NCBI GenBank assembly: GCA_038214535.1
Contig: JBBQRS010000108.1
Coordinates: 1 to 16,539, forward strand
Length of the DNA stretch: 16,539 nucleotides
Origin: JBBQRS01 sp038214535
GTDB lineage: Bacteria; Chloroflexota; Anaerolineae; CG2-30-64-16
Reading direction: 5' to 3'
Below are positions 1 through 5,097 of this stretch, piece after piece; position 1 is the stretch's first letter; each line of letters begins with the position of its first letter. Under the pieces are notes generated by a model. It was not told the DNA's origin. It made no database searches and worked only from the letters and a program-made list of their open reading frames with translations. A program made the translations under genes and the position numbers.

Positions 1-100
1 ACTACGCACACCCCCTGGGGGGGCGCCGCCGTGTGTGGGGGGGTGGGCGCCCGGGGGCCCCCCCCCCCCGCCACAACCCCCCCCACTCCTAGCGACCGCG
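1..100. other. Low-complexity G/C homopolymer stretch
   Basis: This stretch is built of long runs of G and C, including twelve or more C in a row near position 60, with almost no ordinary sequence between them. No reading frame or regulatory motif is visible. It may be a genuine low-complexity region, but runs like this at the very start of a window are also typical of a poor-quality contig end, so its bases should not be trusted. Confidence 0.6.
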
Positions 101-113
101 ACGCATAATAGAG

Positions 114-143
114 TTGACCCGCGCCGGGCTTATGCCGTATAGT
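114..143 (+). promoter_or_regulatory. Probable sigma-70-type promoter of the ThiS-like gene
   Basis: A TTGACC hexamer at 114-119 and a TATAGT hexamer at 138-143 are separated by 18 bases. Transcription would start near 150, leaving a leader of about 30 bases with an AGGAGC ribosome-binding site at 165-170 before the ATG at 181. Because a possible in-frame GTG start at 142 lies inside the -10 hexamer, this promoter supports the ATG at 181. Confidence 0.5.
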
Positions 144-180
144 GAGGCGGGCGGCATCTCTTCAGGAGCAGCGTCAATCC

Positions 181-381
181 ATGATTCGCGTCAACACCCA
201 GTATGACGTCGCGTGGCGGCCCGGCATGACCGTGCAGGACCTGCTCGACGCGCTCAACTTCACGTTCAAGATGATCGCCGTGCGCGTGAACGGCGAGGCG
301 GTGTTGCGCGCCGATTACGCGACGACCGAGATCCCCGACGACGCCGAAGTCCAGGCGCTCCACCTCATCAGCGGCGGCTAG
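181..381 (+). CDS. thiS: ThiS/MoaD-family sulfur carrier protein
   Basis: This 66-residue protein has the length and layout of the ubiquitin-fold sulfur carrier ThiS. It has an N-terminal strand, the segment MTVQDLLDALNF (about residues 16-27), a VNGEAV turn, an ATTEIPDDAEVQ stretch, and a C terminus of HLISGG. The terminal Gly-Gly is the residue pair that is adenylated and then thiocarboxylated in this family, where the carrier donates sulfur in thiazole (thiamine) synthesis. The ATG at 181 is preferred over an in-frame GTG at 142, because 142 falls inside the likely -10 box and an AGGAG-type site precedes 181. No thiF, thiG or other thiamine gene lies in the window, so this is an orphan copy. 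A MoaD-like or tungsten/molybdenum cofactor carrier is the main alternative. Confidence 0.82.
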   Translation: MIRVNTQYDVAWRPGMTVQDLLDALNFTFKMIAVRVNGEAVLRADYATTEIPDDAEVQALHLISGG

Positions 382-409
382 GCGCTATTATACACCACGC
401 GTTAGTAAC

Positions 410-450
410 CTCCAGGTGCAACGCACTTCCCAATTGCGTTGCACCTGGAG
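410..450. repeat. Palindromic repeat family A, copy 1
   Basis: Perfect 16-base arms, beginning CTCCAGGTGCAACGCA, flank a 9-base centre. The core AGGTGCAACGCACTT...AAGTGCGTTGCACCT recurs at 3497, 4946 and 14378. It lies 28 bases after the thiS stop codon and has no T-run, so it is a dispersed repeat rather than a clear terminator. Confidence 0.85.
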
Positions 451-454
451 CGCC

Positions 455-490
455 CTAGAAACCCGGTTTCTCGAAGAAACCGGGTTCTAG
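455..490. repeat. Palindromic repeat family B (GAAACCCGGTTTCT type)
   Basis: The sequence reads as a hairpin whose arms are CTAGAAACCCGGTTTCT and AGAAACCGGGTTCTAG, with one bulged A and a short CGA centre. I recognise this kind of palindrome as a common intergenic repeat of cyanobacterial and Chloroflexota genomes, but cannot name a curated family. Only one copy is in this window. Confidence 0.75.
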
Positions 491-555
491 TTTCCCCCCA
501 ACCTTAACGATTTCGCGCGTTTTTCCATACTGGGCCGCAAAAGGCCCGTTTCGGC

Positions 556-585
556 TTGACACGAACATCCGTTCTATGGTATAAT
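556..585 (+). promoter_or_regulatory. Strong promoter with embedded SOS (LexA) box
   Basis: TTGACA at 556-561 and TATAAT at 580-585 are both perfect consensus hexamers, 18 bases apart. The spacer contains CGAACATCCGTTCT at 562-575, which fits the Gram-positive-type SOS box (CGAAC, four bases, GTTCG) at nine of the ten conserved positions. A LexA repressor bound there would block RNA polymerase directly. The promoter points toward the structured RNA at about 592-751 and, beyond it, the primase gene at 872. The combination implies a DNA-damage-inducible transcript; that LexA is the regulator is inference. Confidence 0.65.
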
Positions 586-591
586 GCAGGT

Positions 592-751
592 AATGGCGTA
601 GATGTTGACATGGCCGCCCGGGCCTGATCCCCCGGGGCCGCCCGACGCCAGCACCACGGGACGCCGACTGCGCAGCGCCACCGTCCGGCATCCTCTCGCG
701 AGAGGGTGTAGCACTCCGGTCAAAGACCGGGGTGGGACGGTGGCGCTTTTT
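592..751 (+). ncRNA. Candidate structured RNA or leader with a three-way junction
   Basis: The start is placed about seven bases after the -10 box at 580-585. The 3' part is very well ordered. A 13-base-pair outer stem (674-686 with 735-747) encloses two hairpins, 689-708 (8 pairs, loop CGCG) and 712-734 (10 pairs, loop AAA), and is followed by five T. The 5' part contains a weaker GC-rich hairpin around 612-640. No convincing ORF lies in it: the ATG at 593 stops after two codons, and one at 602 runs about 59 codons through the structured part with no ribosome-binding site. It matches no riboswitch class I know; the loops are too short for a purine riboswitch. It could be an independent SOS-induced small RNA or an attenuating leader of the primase gene. 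Confidence 0.45.
674..751 (+). terminator. Branched rho-independent terminator
   Basis: The 13-pair GC-rich stem 674-686/735-747 closes directly on a run of five T at 747-751. Two internal hairpins make the stem branched rather than simple. Transcription from the promoter at 556-585 should end here unless the stem is prevented from forming. Confidence 0.6.
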
Positions 752-770
752 GTATGGGCCTGCCCGTCCC

Positions 771-831
771 CTTCGTAGTCGCGGCTTCAGCCGCCGGCGG
801 GAGGACGGCGGCTGAAGCCGCGACTACGAAG
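771..831. repeat. Palindromic repeat family D, complete copy
   Basis: Perfect 26-base inverted repeats (771-796 and 806-831), starting CTTCGTAGTCGCGG, flank a nine-base centre. Half-copies of the same arm occur at 16415 and 16494. It lies between the terminator and the ribosome-binding site of the primase gene. Confidence 0.88.
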
Positions 832-871
832 GTCCGCGGCATCCGCGTCCCATCTCTTGAGGAGGAGCGTC

Positions 872-3226
872 ATGTCCGAGAACCCGCTTTTGACTGCCGC
901 GCTGGCATATGCCGCGCGCGGCTGGGCTGTCTTCCCCTGTCAACCGCGCGGCAAGGCCCCGGCCACCGCGCACGGCGTCCATGATGCCAGTTGCGACCCG
1001 GCGCAGATTCGCCGCTGGTGGGGCGTCATGCCGCAGGCCAACATCGGCCTCGCGTGTGGCCCCGCGGGGCTGGTGGTGCTGGACCTCGACGGCGGCGACG
1101 GGCTGCAATCGTGGGAAGAACTGCGCCTGGCGTACGGCTTCGCCGACGACACGGTGTGCAGCGCGACGGGCAACGGGCTGCACTTCCTCTTCGCGGCCCC
1201 GCCCGACGCCCAGATCGGCAACTCGGCGGGCAAGCTGGGGCCGGGGCTGGACGTGCGCGCCCGCGGCGGCTACATCATCGCGCCGCCCAGCGTCCACCCC
1301 ACGGGCCACGTCTACGCCTGGGACGACGCGCACCACCCCGACCACATAGCCCCGCTGCCGTTGCCTGAGGTACTGTGTGCAATGTTGGTCGGGGATTCAC
1401 CACGAAGACACCAAGAAGATTTGGAACACGAAGACACGAAGCGCCGCGAAGAACACGAAGCACGAATGACGCGAAGGGTACGACGACCCCTTCGCGGTCT
1501 TCGTGCTTCGCGTCCTTCGCGAACCTTCGCGCCTTCGTGTTCCAAACCCTTCGTTTCTTCGTGTCTTGGTGGTGAAAAGGAGCTCGCGGCCGTGCGGGCC
1601 GCGCCGGAGGGGGCGCGCAACGATACGCTCAACCGCGCCGCGTTCCTGTTGGGCAAGGACGTGGCCGCGGGCCGGCTCGACCGGGCGGCGACGGAAGCCG
1701 CCCTGCTCGATGCGGCGCAGGCTGCCGGGCTGCCGGCGCGCGAGGCGCGCGCCACGATCGCCAGCGGCTTGCGCGCATCGTTAGGAGATTCACCACGAAG
1801 ACACGAAGGACACGAAGATCACGAAGAAGATTCAGAAGAAGATATGGAACGGTCTGCACGTCCTAAATCTTCTTCGTGTCGCTTCGTTTCTTCGCTCCTT
1901 CGTGGTGAGACGGCGCCCGCGGCCTGGCTCGACGCCTACATCGCCTTCAGCCGGGCCTGGTCGCCGCGCGCGCCCAACAGCTTCCACGAAGCGTGCGGGC
2001 TGTGGCTGCTCTCGACCATCGCCGCGCGGCGGGTGGTGACGCACATCGGCGGCGCGCGGCACACCAACCTCTACATCGCGCTCACCGCGCGCAGCAGCAT
2101 CTACGGCAAGAGCACCACCGCGCGCATCGCGCTCGATACGCTGCGCGCCGCCGGGCTGGAGCATCTGCTGGCCCCCGACGACGCCACGCCGCAGGCCTTC
2201 ATCGCCGCGCTGGCCGCCCGCCTGCCCGACGACTACGCCTCGCTGGGCGACACGGCGCAGGCACGGGCGCGCGCCCGGCTGGCCTGGGCGGGGCAGCGCG
2301 GCTGGCACTACGAGGAGTTCGGCAGCAAGGTGGCGGCGCTGATGCGCGAGAACGGCTTCATGGCCGATTTCCGCGGCCTCCTGCGCAAGCTGGACGACTG
2401 CCCGCCGGCGTATGAGTACGTCACGGTGGGGCGCGGGGCGACGCGCATCGAGCGGCCGTATCTCGCGCTGCTGGCCTCGCTGACCCCGGCCGACCTGCGC
2501 CCGTTCGCCCGCCGCGGGGCGGCGTTGTGGCAGGATGGTTTCTGGGCGCGCTTCGCCTTCGCCGCGCCGTCCGCCGCCGAGCCGCCCGGCGAAGGGCGTT
2601 TCCCGGAGGGAGAGCGCGTCATCCCGGCGGCGCTCGTCGAGCCGCTGGCGGCATGGCATCGGCGGCTGGGGCAGGCCGAGGCGGAGATCACGCCGCGCGC
2701 GGGCGGCGGGCAGGACGTGACGCTGCACCCCGCGCCCGAGCAGGCCTGCGCCCTCGCGCCGGAGGTGTGCGCGGCGTTCTACCTGTACAACGAAACGCTC
2801 CTGCGCCAGGCGCTCGAGGCGGGCAACGAGGACCTGGACGGGCCGTATGCGCGGCTGGCGGAGAAGGCGTTGCGCGTGGCCTTGCTGTTGTGCAGCGTGG
2901 AGGGGGGCGCGACGGTGGAGGCGCGGCACTGGGCGCGCGGCGAAGCGGTGGCCGAACGCTGGCGCGCTGGGCTGCACGCGGTCTACGAGCAGGTGAACAC
3001 CGCGGCCGGCGACGAGCGCACGCGGGATCTGGAGGAGCGGCTGCTGGAGCTGGTGGATAAGCGGGGCAACGTGACCGCGGGCGTCGCGCGGAGTTACATC
3101 AAGAATCTCTCCGCGGAAGAAGCCCTGCGTGTATTGGGCGCGCTGGCGGAAGCGGGTGTTTTGGGCGCAACTACCACCCAGAGAGGGACACTACGCTTTC
3201 AGCGGGTTGTCAACGCAGAGGAATGA
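872..3226 (+). CDS. Primase-polymerase/helicase-type replication protein with in-frame repeat insertions
   Basis: This 784-residue protein starts at the ATG at 872 behind GAGGAGGAGCG; an upstream TTG at 857 overlaps that site. Residues 1-170 form a bifunctional DNA primase/polymerase (Prim-Pol, archaeo-eukaryotic primase fold). It shows the acidic DLD at 71-73, SATGNGLHFLF at 98-108 with H104, and DVRARGGYIIAPPS at 127-140. Residues 245-303 match the helical primase C-terminal region (EGARNDTLNRAAFLLG). Residues 350-700 resemble a DUF3987-type ATPase, with a relaxed Walker A around GKST (412-415). About residues 714-780 look like a winged helix. Such proteins initiate replication of phages, plasmids and integrative elements. 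Two palindromic repeats are translated as linkers at residues 175-235 and 306-346, each exactly between domains. Flanking domains keep a single frame, so the gene may still be functional. The stop codon touches a TIR element. Only one replication gene and no integrase is visible. Confidence 0.8.
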   Translation: MSENPLLTAALAYAARGWAVFPCQPRGKAPATAHGVHDASCDPAQIRRWWGVMPQANIGLACGPAGLVVLDLDGGDGLQSWEELRLAYGFADDTVCSATGNGLHFLFAAPPDAQIGNSAGKLGPGLDVRARGGYIIAPPSVHPTGHVYAWDDAHHPDHIAPLPLPEVLCAMLVGDSPRRHQEDLEHEDTKRREEHEARMTRRVRRPLRGLRASRPSRTFAPSCSKPFVSSCLGGEKELAAVRAAPEGARNDTLNRAAFLLGKDVAAGRLDRAATEAALLDAAQAAGLPAREARATIASGLRASLGDSPRRHEGHEDHEEDSEEDMERSARPKSSSCRFVSSLLRGETAPAAWLDAYIAFSRAWSPRAPNSFHEACGLWLLSTIAARRVVTHIGGARHTNLYIALTARSSIYGKSTTARIALDTLRAAGLEHLLAPDDATPQAFIAALAARLPDDYASLGDTAQARARARLAWAGQRGWHYEEFGSKVAALMRENGFMADFRGLLRKLDDCPPAYEYVTVGRGATRIERPYLALLASLTPADLRPFARRGAALWQDGFWARFAFAAPSAAEPPGEGRFPEGERVIPAALVEPLAAWHRRLGQAEAEITPRAGGGQDVTLHPAPEQACALAPEVCAAFYLYNETLLRQALEAGNEDLDGPYARLAEKALRVALLLCSVEGGATVEARHWARGEAVAERWRAGLHAVYEQVNTAAGDERTRDLEERLLELVDKRGNVTAGVARSYIKNLSAEEALRVLGALAEAGVLGATTTQRGTLRFQRVVNAEE
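1396..1576. repeat. Palindromic repeat family C, long copy inside the primase gene
   Basis: The 181-base unit opens with TTCACCACGAAGACACCAAG and closes with its near reverse complement, CTTCGTGTCTTGGTGGTGAA. Many CGAAG/CTTCG words pair along both arms around a centre near 1475. It is read in frame as about 61 residues (175-235 of the protein), starting DSPRRHQEDL and rich in Arg, Glu, His and Ser. It lies between the Prim-Pol and primase C-terminal domains. Confidence 0.9.
1789..1909. repeat. Palindromic repeat family C, short copy inside the primase gene
   Basis: The 121-base unit opens with TTCACCACGAAGACACGAAG and closes with CTTCGTGGTGAG, the same family and orientation as the copy at 1396. 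It enters the gene in the same codon phase, giving again GDSPRRH at its start, and is read as residues 306-346. It separates the primase C-terminal domain from the ATPase part. Confidence 0.9.
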
Positions 3227-3434
3227 ACTTATAGACTCTTAGACTTTTTGACCGGGGTCATTTCGTCTAAGAGTTGTTATTCCGGGGAAAGGCTGGTTTG
3301 CAAGGGTTTAAAGCCCTATAAAGCCATCCTTGCTTCAACGCGTCTGGAAACTGTGAGCGATATGGTTAAGAGAAGTATCTTGATCCAATGCACCAAAAGG
3401 ATACCCGGTCAAAAAGTCAAAAAGTCTATAAGTT
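3226..3434. mobile_element. Short non-coding element with terminal inverted repeats (MITE-like)
   Basis: The left end (3226-3258, AACTTATAGACTCTTAGACT...) and the right end (3403-3434, ...AAAAAGTCTATAAGTT) are inverted repeats of about 32 bases with two mismatches and one extra G. The interior of about 145 bases is richer in A/T than the neighbouring genes and has no convincing ORF. The right end also contains tandem GTCAAAAA words. No clear target duplication is visible. The left end includes the final A of the primase stop codon, so insertion may have set the present end of that gene. A simple large stem-loop is the alternative. Confidence 0.55.
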
Positions 3435-3441
3435 GGGTGAG

Positions 3442-3484
3442 CGCCGGCATGGTTCGCAGTGGCGCACGCCAGTGCGCCCCGGCG
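3442..3484. repeat. GC-rich hairpin
   Basis: CGCCGG at 3442-3447 pairs with CCGGCG at 3479-3484, and inside it the near palindrome at 3455-3476 pairs as a second stem with one G-G mismatch. It has no T-run. It sits between the TIR element and repeat A copy 2 in the gap between two convergent transcription units, and may be a terminator remnant or another repeat. Confidence 0.45.
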
Positions 3485-3496
3485 TCACATCGCAAA

Positions 3497-3528
3497 AGGT
3501 GCAACGCATTCGCAAGTGCGTTGCACCC
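3497..3528. repeat. Palindromic repeat family A, copy 2
   Basis: AGGTGCAACGCA and TGCGTTGCACC(C) form the arms around a short centre, the same core as at 410, 4946 and 14378. It lies in the gap downstream of both the primase gene and the minus-strand HicA-like gene. Confidence 0.85.
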
Positions 3529-3530
3529 TG

Positions 3531-3556
3531 GTGTCTTCTCCGTGTCTCCGTGGTAA
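3531..3556. repeat. Half-copy of a family C-like repeat
   Basis: GTGTCTTCTCCGTGTCTCCG followed by TGGTAA is the reverse complement of a TTACCACGGAGACACGGAGA unit, a close variant of the family C arm found inside the primase gene. Only one arm is present, directly after repeat A copy 2, so it looks like a decayed or truncated copy. Confidence 0.6.
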
Positions 3557-3576
3557 ATGGGGGCCGGGTTTTGCGC

Positions 3577-3846
3577 TCACTGCGCCAGCACGTGCTTCAC
3601 GTAATCATCCTGCGACATTGGACACGCCAACAGCAGGCGCAATTGAGACGGACTCACGGATAACTGCCCGGCGATCCGCGCCAGCAGCGTGTCATCTACC
3701 TCGTTATAGGATCGAGAAAGCACGGTCGTCGCCAACAGCATTTCGCCGTGATAGATGCGATACTTCGTATGCTTGCTACCCTCTTCTTCCACAGCCCCGA
3801 GTTTCCCCACGTACATCCGCCGCAAGTCACGGACGCGCGTCCGCAT
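3577..3846 (-). CDS. HicA-like small protein (candidate toxin)
   Basis: This 89-residue protein is the last of three overlapping minus-strand genes. Its N-terminal half (VRDLRRMYVGKLGAVEEEG then SKHTKYRIYHGE) has the layout of HicA-type double-stranded-RNA-binding-fold toxins, with a histidine in the GSKHTKYRIY strand at the place of the family's catalytic His. HicA toxins cleave mRNA. The C-terminal half (SYNEVDDTLLARIAGQLSVS, then SPSQLRLLLAC) is helical and longer than in a minimal HicA. The ATG at 3846 is chosen because AAGGTGG lies six bases before it; a TTG at 3852 is the alternative. It overlaps the end of the HicB-like gene by 20 bases. The assignment rests on motif layout, not on a search, and the toxin role is inference. 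Confidence 0.5.
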   Translation of the reverse strand: MRTRVRDLRRMYVGKLGAVEEEGSKHTKYRIYHGEMLLATTVLSRSYNEVDDTLLARIAGQLSVSPSQLRLLLACPMSQDDYVKHVLAQ

Positions 3847-4264
3847 ACGCAACCACCTTCCTGAGTTGCGCCAATTGCCGCTGCAACGGCGGGGCCAGGT
3901 GCATCGCGGCCCCTTCCAGTTCCCGGAAAACTTCGCCCAACACTGCGCCTAGATCGAGCAGGGCCGCGTCCGCCGTCTCGCCCAACCCGAACCACAATCC
4001 GAGCGCATCCTCATAGGCTGCGAACGCGCCGGTCGCAGGTTCCCACTGTACGTGCGTTGGTACCGACCGCACCAGGCGCAGCCCTTCATCCGGCAACCGG
4101 GTCAATGCTTGCACGCGATGCTCCACTTGATAAACCTCCGCCCGCGGCGGCGCCTTGCTCTGGGCATACATCCGCGGAGCTTGTGTGCGATTTGTGGTCG
4201 CCACCACCACTGTGCGCGCCCCTGCCAGGATACCGCGTGACAAAGGGAATGATACCACGGTCAT
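3827..4264 (-). CDS. HicB-like protein (candidate antitoxin)
   Basis: This 145-residue protein is translated from an ATG whose ATGA overlaps the stop of the DUF3467 gene (4261-4264), a sign of translational coupling. The central part, ending in LGLWFGLGETADAALLDLGA, resembles the HicB fold, whose hallmark is a strand followed by G-x-G-E/D-T-x-x-E/D-A-L and a long helix. The C-terminal LQRQLAQLRKVVAYADARP is helical. No ribbon-helix-helix or HTH DNA-binding domain is obvious, so if it is an antitoxin it may not autoregulate through itself. The first 35 or so residues are less family-like, and a later start cannot be excluded. Its place directly before a HicA-like gene is the best support. Confidence 0.5.
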   Translation of the reverse strand: MTVVSFPLSRGILAGARTVVVATTNRTQAPRMYAQSKAPPRAEVYQVEHRVQALTRLPDEGLRLVRSVPTHVQWEPATGAFAAYEDALGLWFGLGETADAALLDLGAVLGEVFRELEGAAMHLAPPLQRQLAQLRKVVAYADARP

Positions 4265-4590
4265 GGCGCCTCCTCTACTCCGGGTTCCCAGGCCAATTGA
4301 GGGCCCGTGGCCAGCTCGTACTTCTGCCCAGCCTCCTGCAATGCCTGTACCAGGCTGGGAAGGCCCGCGGCCGGCCAGATCAAACGCGCCACCAGGCGCG
4401 CGCCGATCTTCTCCGGTGGCTGCCCGCTCACGTCAACTGCCGGCGGTACAACCTGGTAGAAGCGCAGATAAACATGGTGCTCATCGAACGTCGTCACCAT
4501 CTGCTGGCTGAACTGAAACACCTCGCCTTCATCCGACTCCAGCTCGACTGGCACTTCATACCGCTGAATCTCGGCGGCTTCTTCGTTCAT
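4261..4590 (-). CDS. DUF3467-family protein
   Basis: This 109-residue protein heads the three-gene minus-strand operon. It has the DUF3467 pattern: a first strand with FQFSQQMVTTFDEHHVYLRF, a PP-containing turn, then a VARLIWPAAGLPSLVQALQEA helix corresponding to the family's 'hxxxLhxALxxxhxxYE' C-terminal part. The function of DUF3467 is unknown. The ATG at 4590 is chosen over an upstream in-frame start at 4623 because a strong AGGGGGGAGCGG site lies just before it. Its stop overlaps the next start as ATGA. Co-translation with HicB- and HicA-like proteins suggests a shared role, possibly as a third partner of the module. Confidence 0.65.
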   Translation of the reverse strand: MNEEAAEIQRYEVPVELESDEGEVFQFSQQMVTTFDEHHVYLRFYQVVPPAVDVSGQPPEKIGARLVARLIWPAAGLPSLVQALQEAGQKYELATGPQLAWEPGVEEAP

Positions 4591-4784
4591 CCGCTCCCCC
4601 CTGTTTTCAGTCGCTATCGGCAACCACTACTCTCCACAGTCGCCGTCATCAAATCAATTGCGTCAAGCCACACCCCCGCCAGTGCGGTGTCTTGCTTCCC
4701 GGCAGCAATACTACGCAGCAGTGCATTCTCTTTCTCTAGCACCGCCAGCGCGTTAGCCGTAACTTACACCGTCCCGTCCGGATG

Positions 4785-4823
4785 GTTTCAATACCCTTGC
4801 GGGCATCACAAAGGGATTGTTAC
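4785..4823. repeat. Solitary CRISPR-repeat-like sequence
   Basis: The 39-base stretch begins GTTTCAATACCC and ends GGGATTGTTAC. It resembles the common GTTTCAAT...ATTG(A/C)AAC repeat type, with partly complementary ends and a CCCTT/AAGGG internal stem. No second copy lies at a spacer-length distance on either side and no cas gene is in the window, so at most it is a single leftover repeat. Confidence 0.35.
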
Positions 4824-4945
4824 TTTGGAAATCCTCGCAAGGTGCTTGCCGGTCGCTCGCAATAACGCAATCGCAACATAGGTGAGCATAGCGCGGCGCG
4901 CACCGGTTGTCAAGTGCGGCGGCGCGGCGATGGGCACAGGGTGAC

Positions 4946-4978
4946 AGGTACAACGCACTTCGCAAGTGCGTTGCACCT
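4946..4978. repeat. Palindromic repeat family A, copy 3
   Basis: Arms AGGTACAACGCACTT and AAGTGCGTTGCACCT flank CGC-type centre bases, with one mismatch. It is the same family as at 410, 3497 and 14378 and ends 37 bases before the -35 box of the histidine kinase promoter. Confidence 0.88.
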
Positions 4979-5015
4979 CTGGGTTCAGCCGAACGGGGCG
5001 CAGGGCTGCGGATGC

Positions 5016-5044
5016 TTGACGCGATAAGAAGCGATGCTTACAAT
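5016..5044 (+). promoter_or_regulatory. Probable promoter of the hybrid histidine kinase gene
   Basis: TTGACG at 5016-5021 and TACAAT at 5039-5044 are 17 bases apart. Transcription would begin near 5051, giving a leader of about 47 bases. GAGAGGT at 5088-5094 serves as a ribosome-binding site close before the ATG at 5098. Confidence 0.55.
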
Positions 5045-5097
5045 CAGGTCGCAACGGTCGCCGCATCTGCATCTGTAATGTTGCGTGAGAGGTCTCG

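Larger units (their letters stand above)
4591..5097. other. Divergent intergenic region, 507 bases
   Basis: The gap separates the minus-strand HicBA-like operon from the plus-strand histidine kinase. It holds a possible 42-codon minus-strand ORF (GTG at 4742 to stop at 4614) encoding LEKENALLRS-like helical sequence, with no ribosome-binding site and so probably a remnant. It also holds a CRISPR-repeat-like sequence (4785-4823), repeat A copy 3 (4946-4978) and the kinase promoter (5016-5044). I could not find a convincing minus-strand promoter for the operon. Confidence 0.5.

Noticed and set aside
674..751. Purine-type riboswitch or hammerhead ribozyme
   Set aside because: The loops are three and four bases, too short for kissing loops, and the hammerhead CTGATGA and GAAA core motifs are missing.
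602..781. ATG-started frame of about 59 codons within the structured RNA
   Set aside because: It has no ribosome-binding site, runs through the terminator stem and T-run, and its codons follow the hairpins rather than a protein pattern.
1396..1909. Primase gene as a pseudogene broken by repeats
   Set aside because: The frame stays open through both repeats and the domains on either side remain in the same frame with key residues intact.
1832..2977. 381-codon minus-strand open frame inside the primase gene
   Set aside because: It is Arg/Gly/His-rich with no recognisable motif and mirrors the GC-rich codons of a plus-strand gene with clear domains.
4614..4742. Small minus-strand gene ahead of the DUF3467 gene
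   Set aside because: There is no ribosome-binding site at the only usable GTG, and the 42 residues match no family; it is mentioned only as a possible remnant.
4057..4881. 274-codon plus-strand open frame
   Set aside because: It is antisense to the HicB-like and DUF3467 genes, which have good ribosome-binding sites and overlapping starts, and it has no family-like segment.
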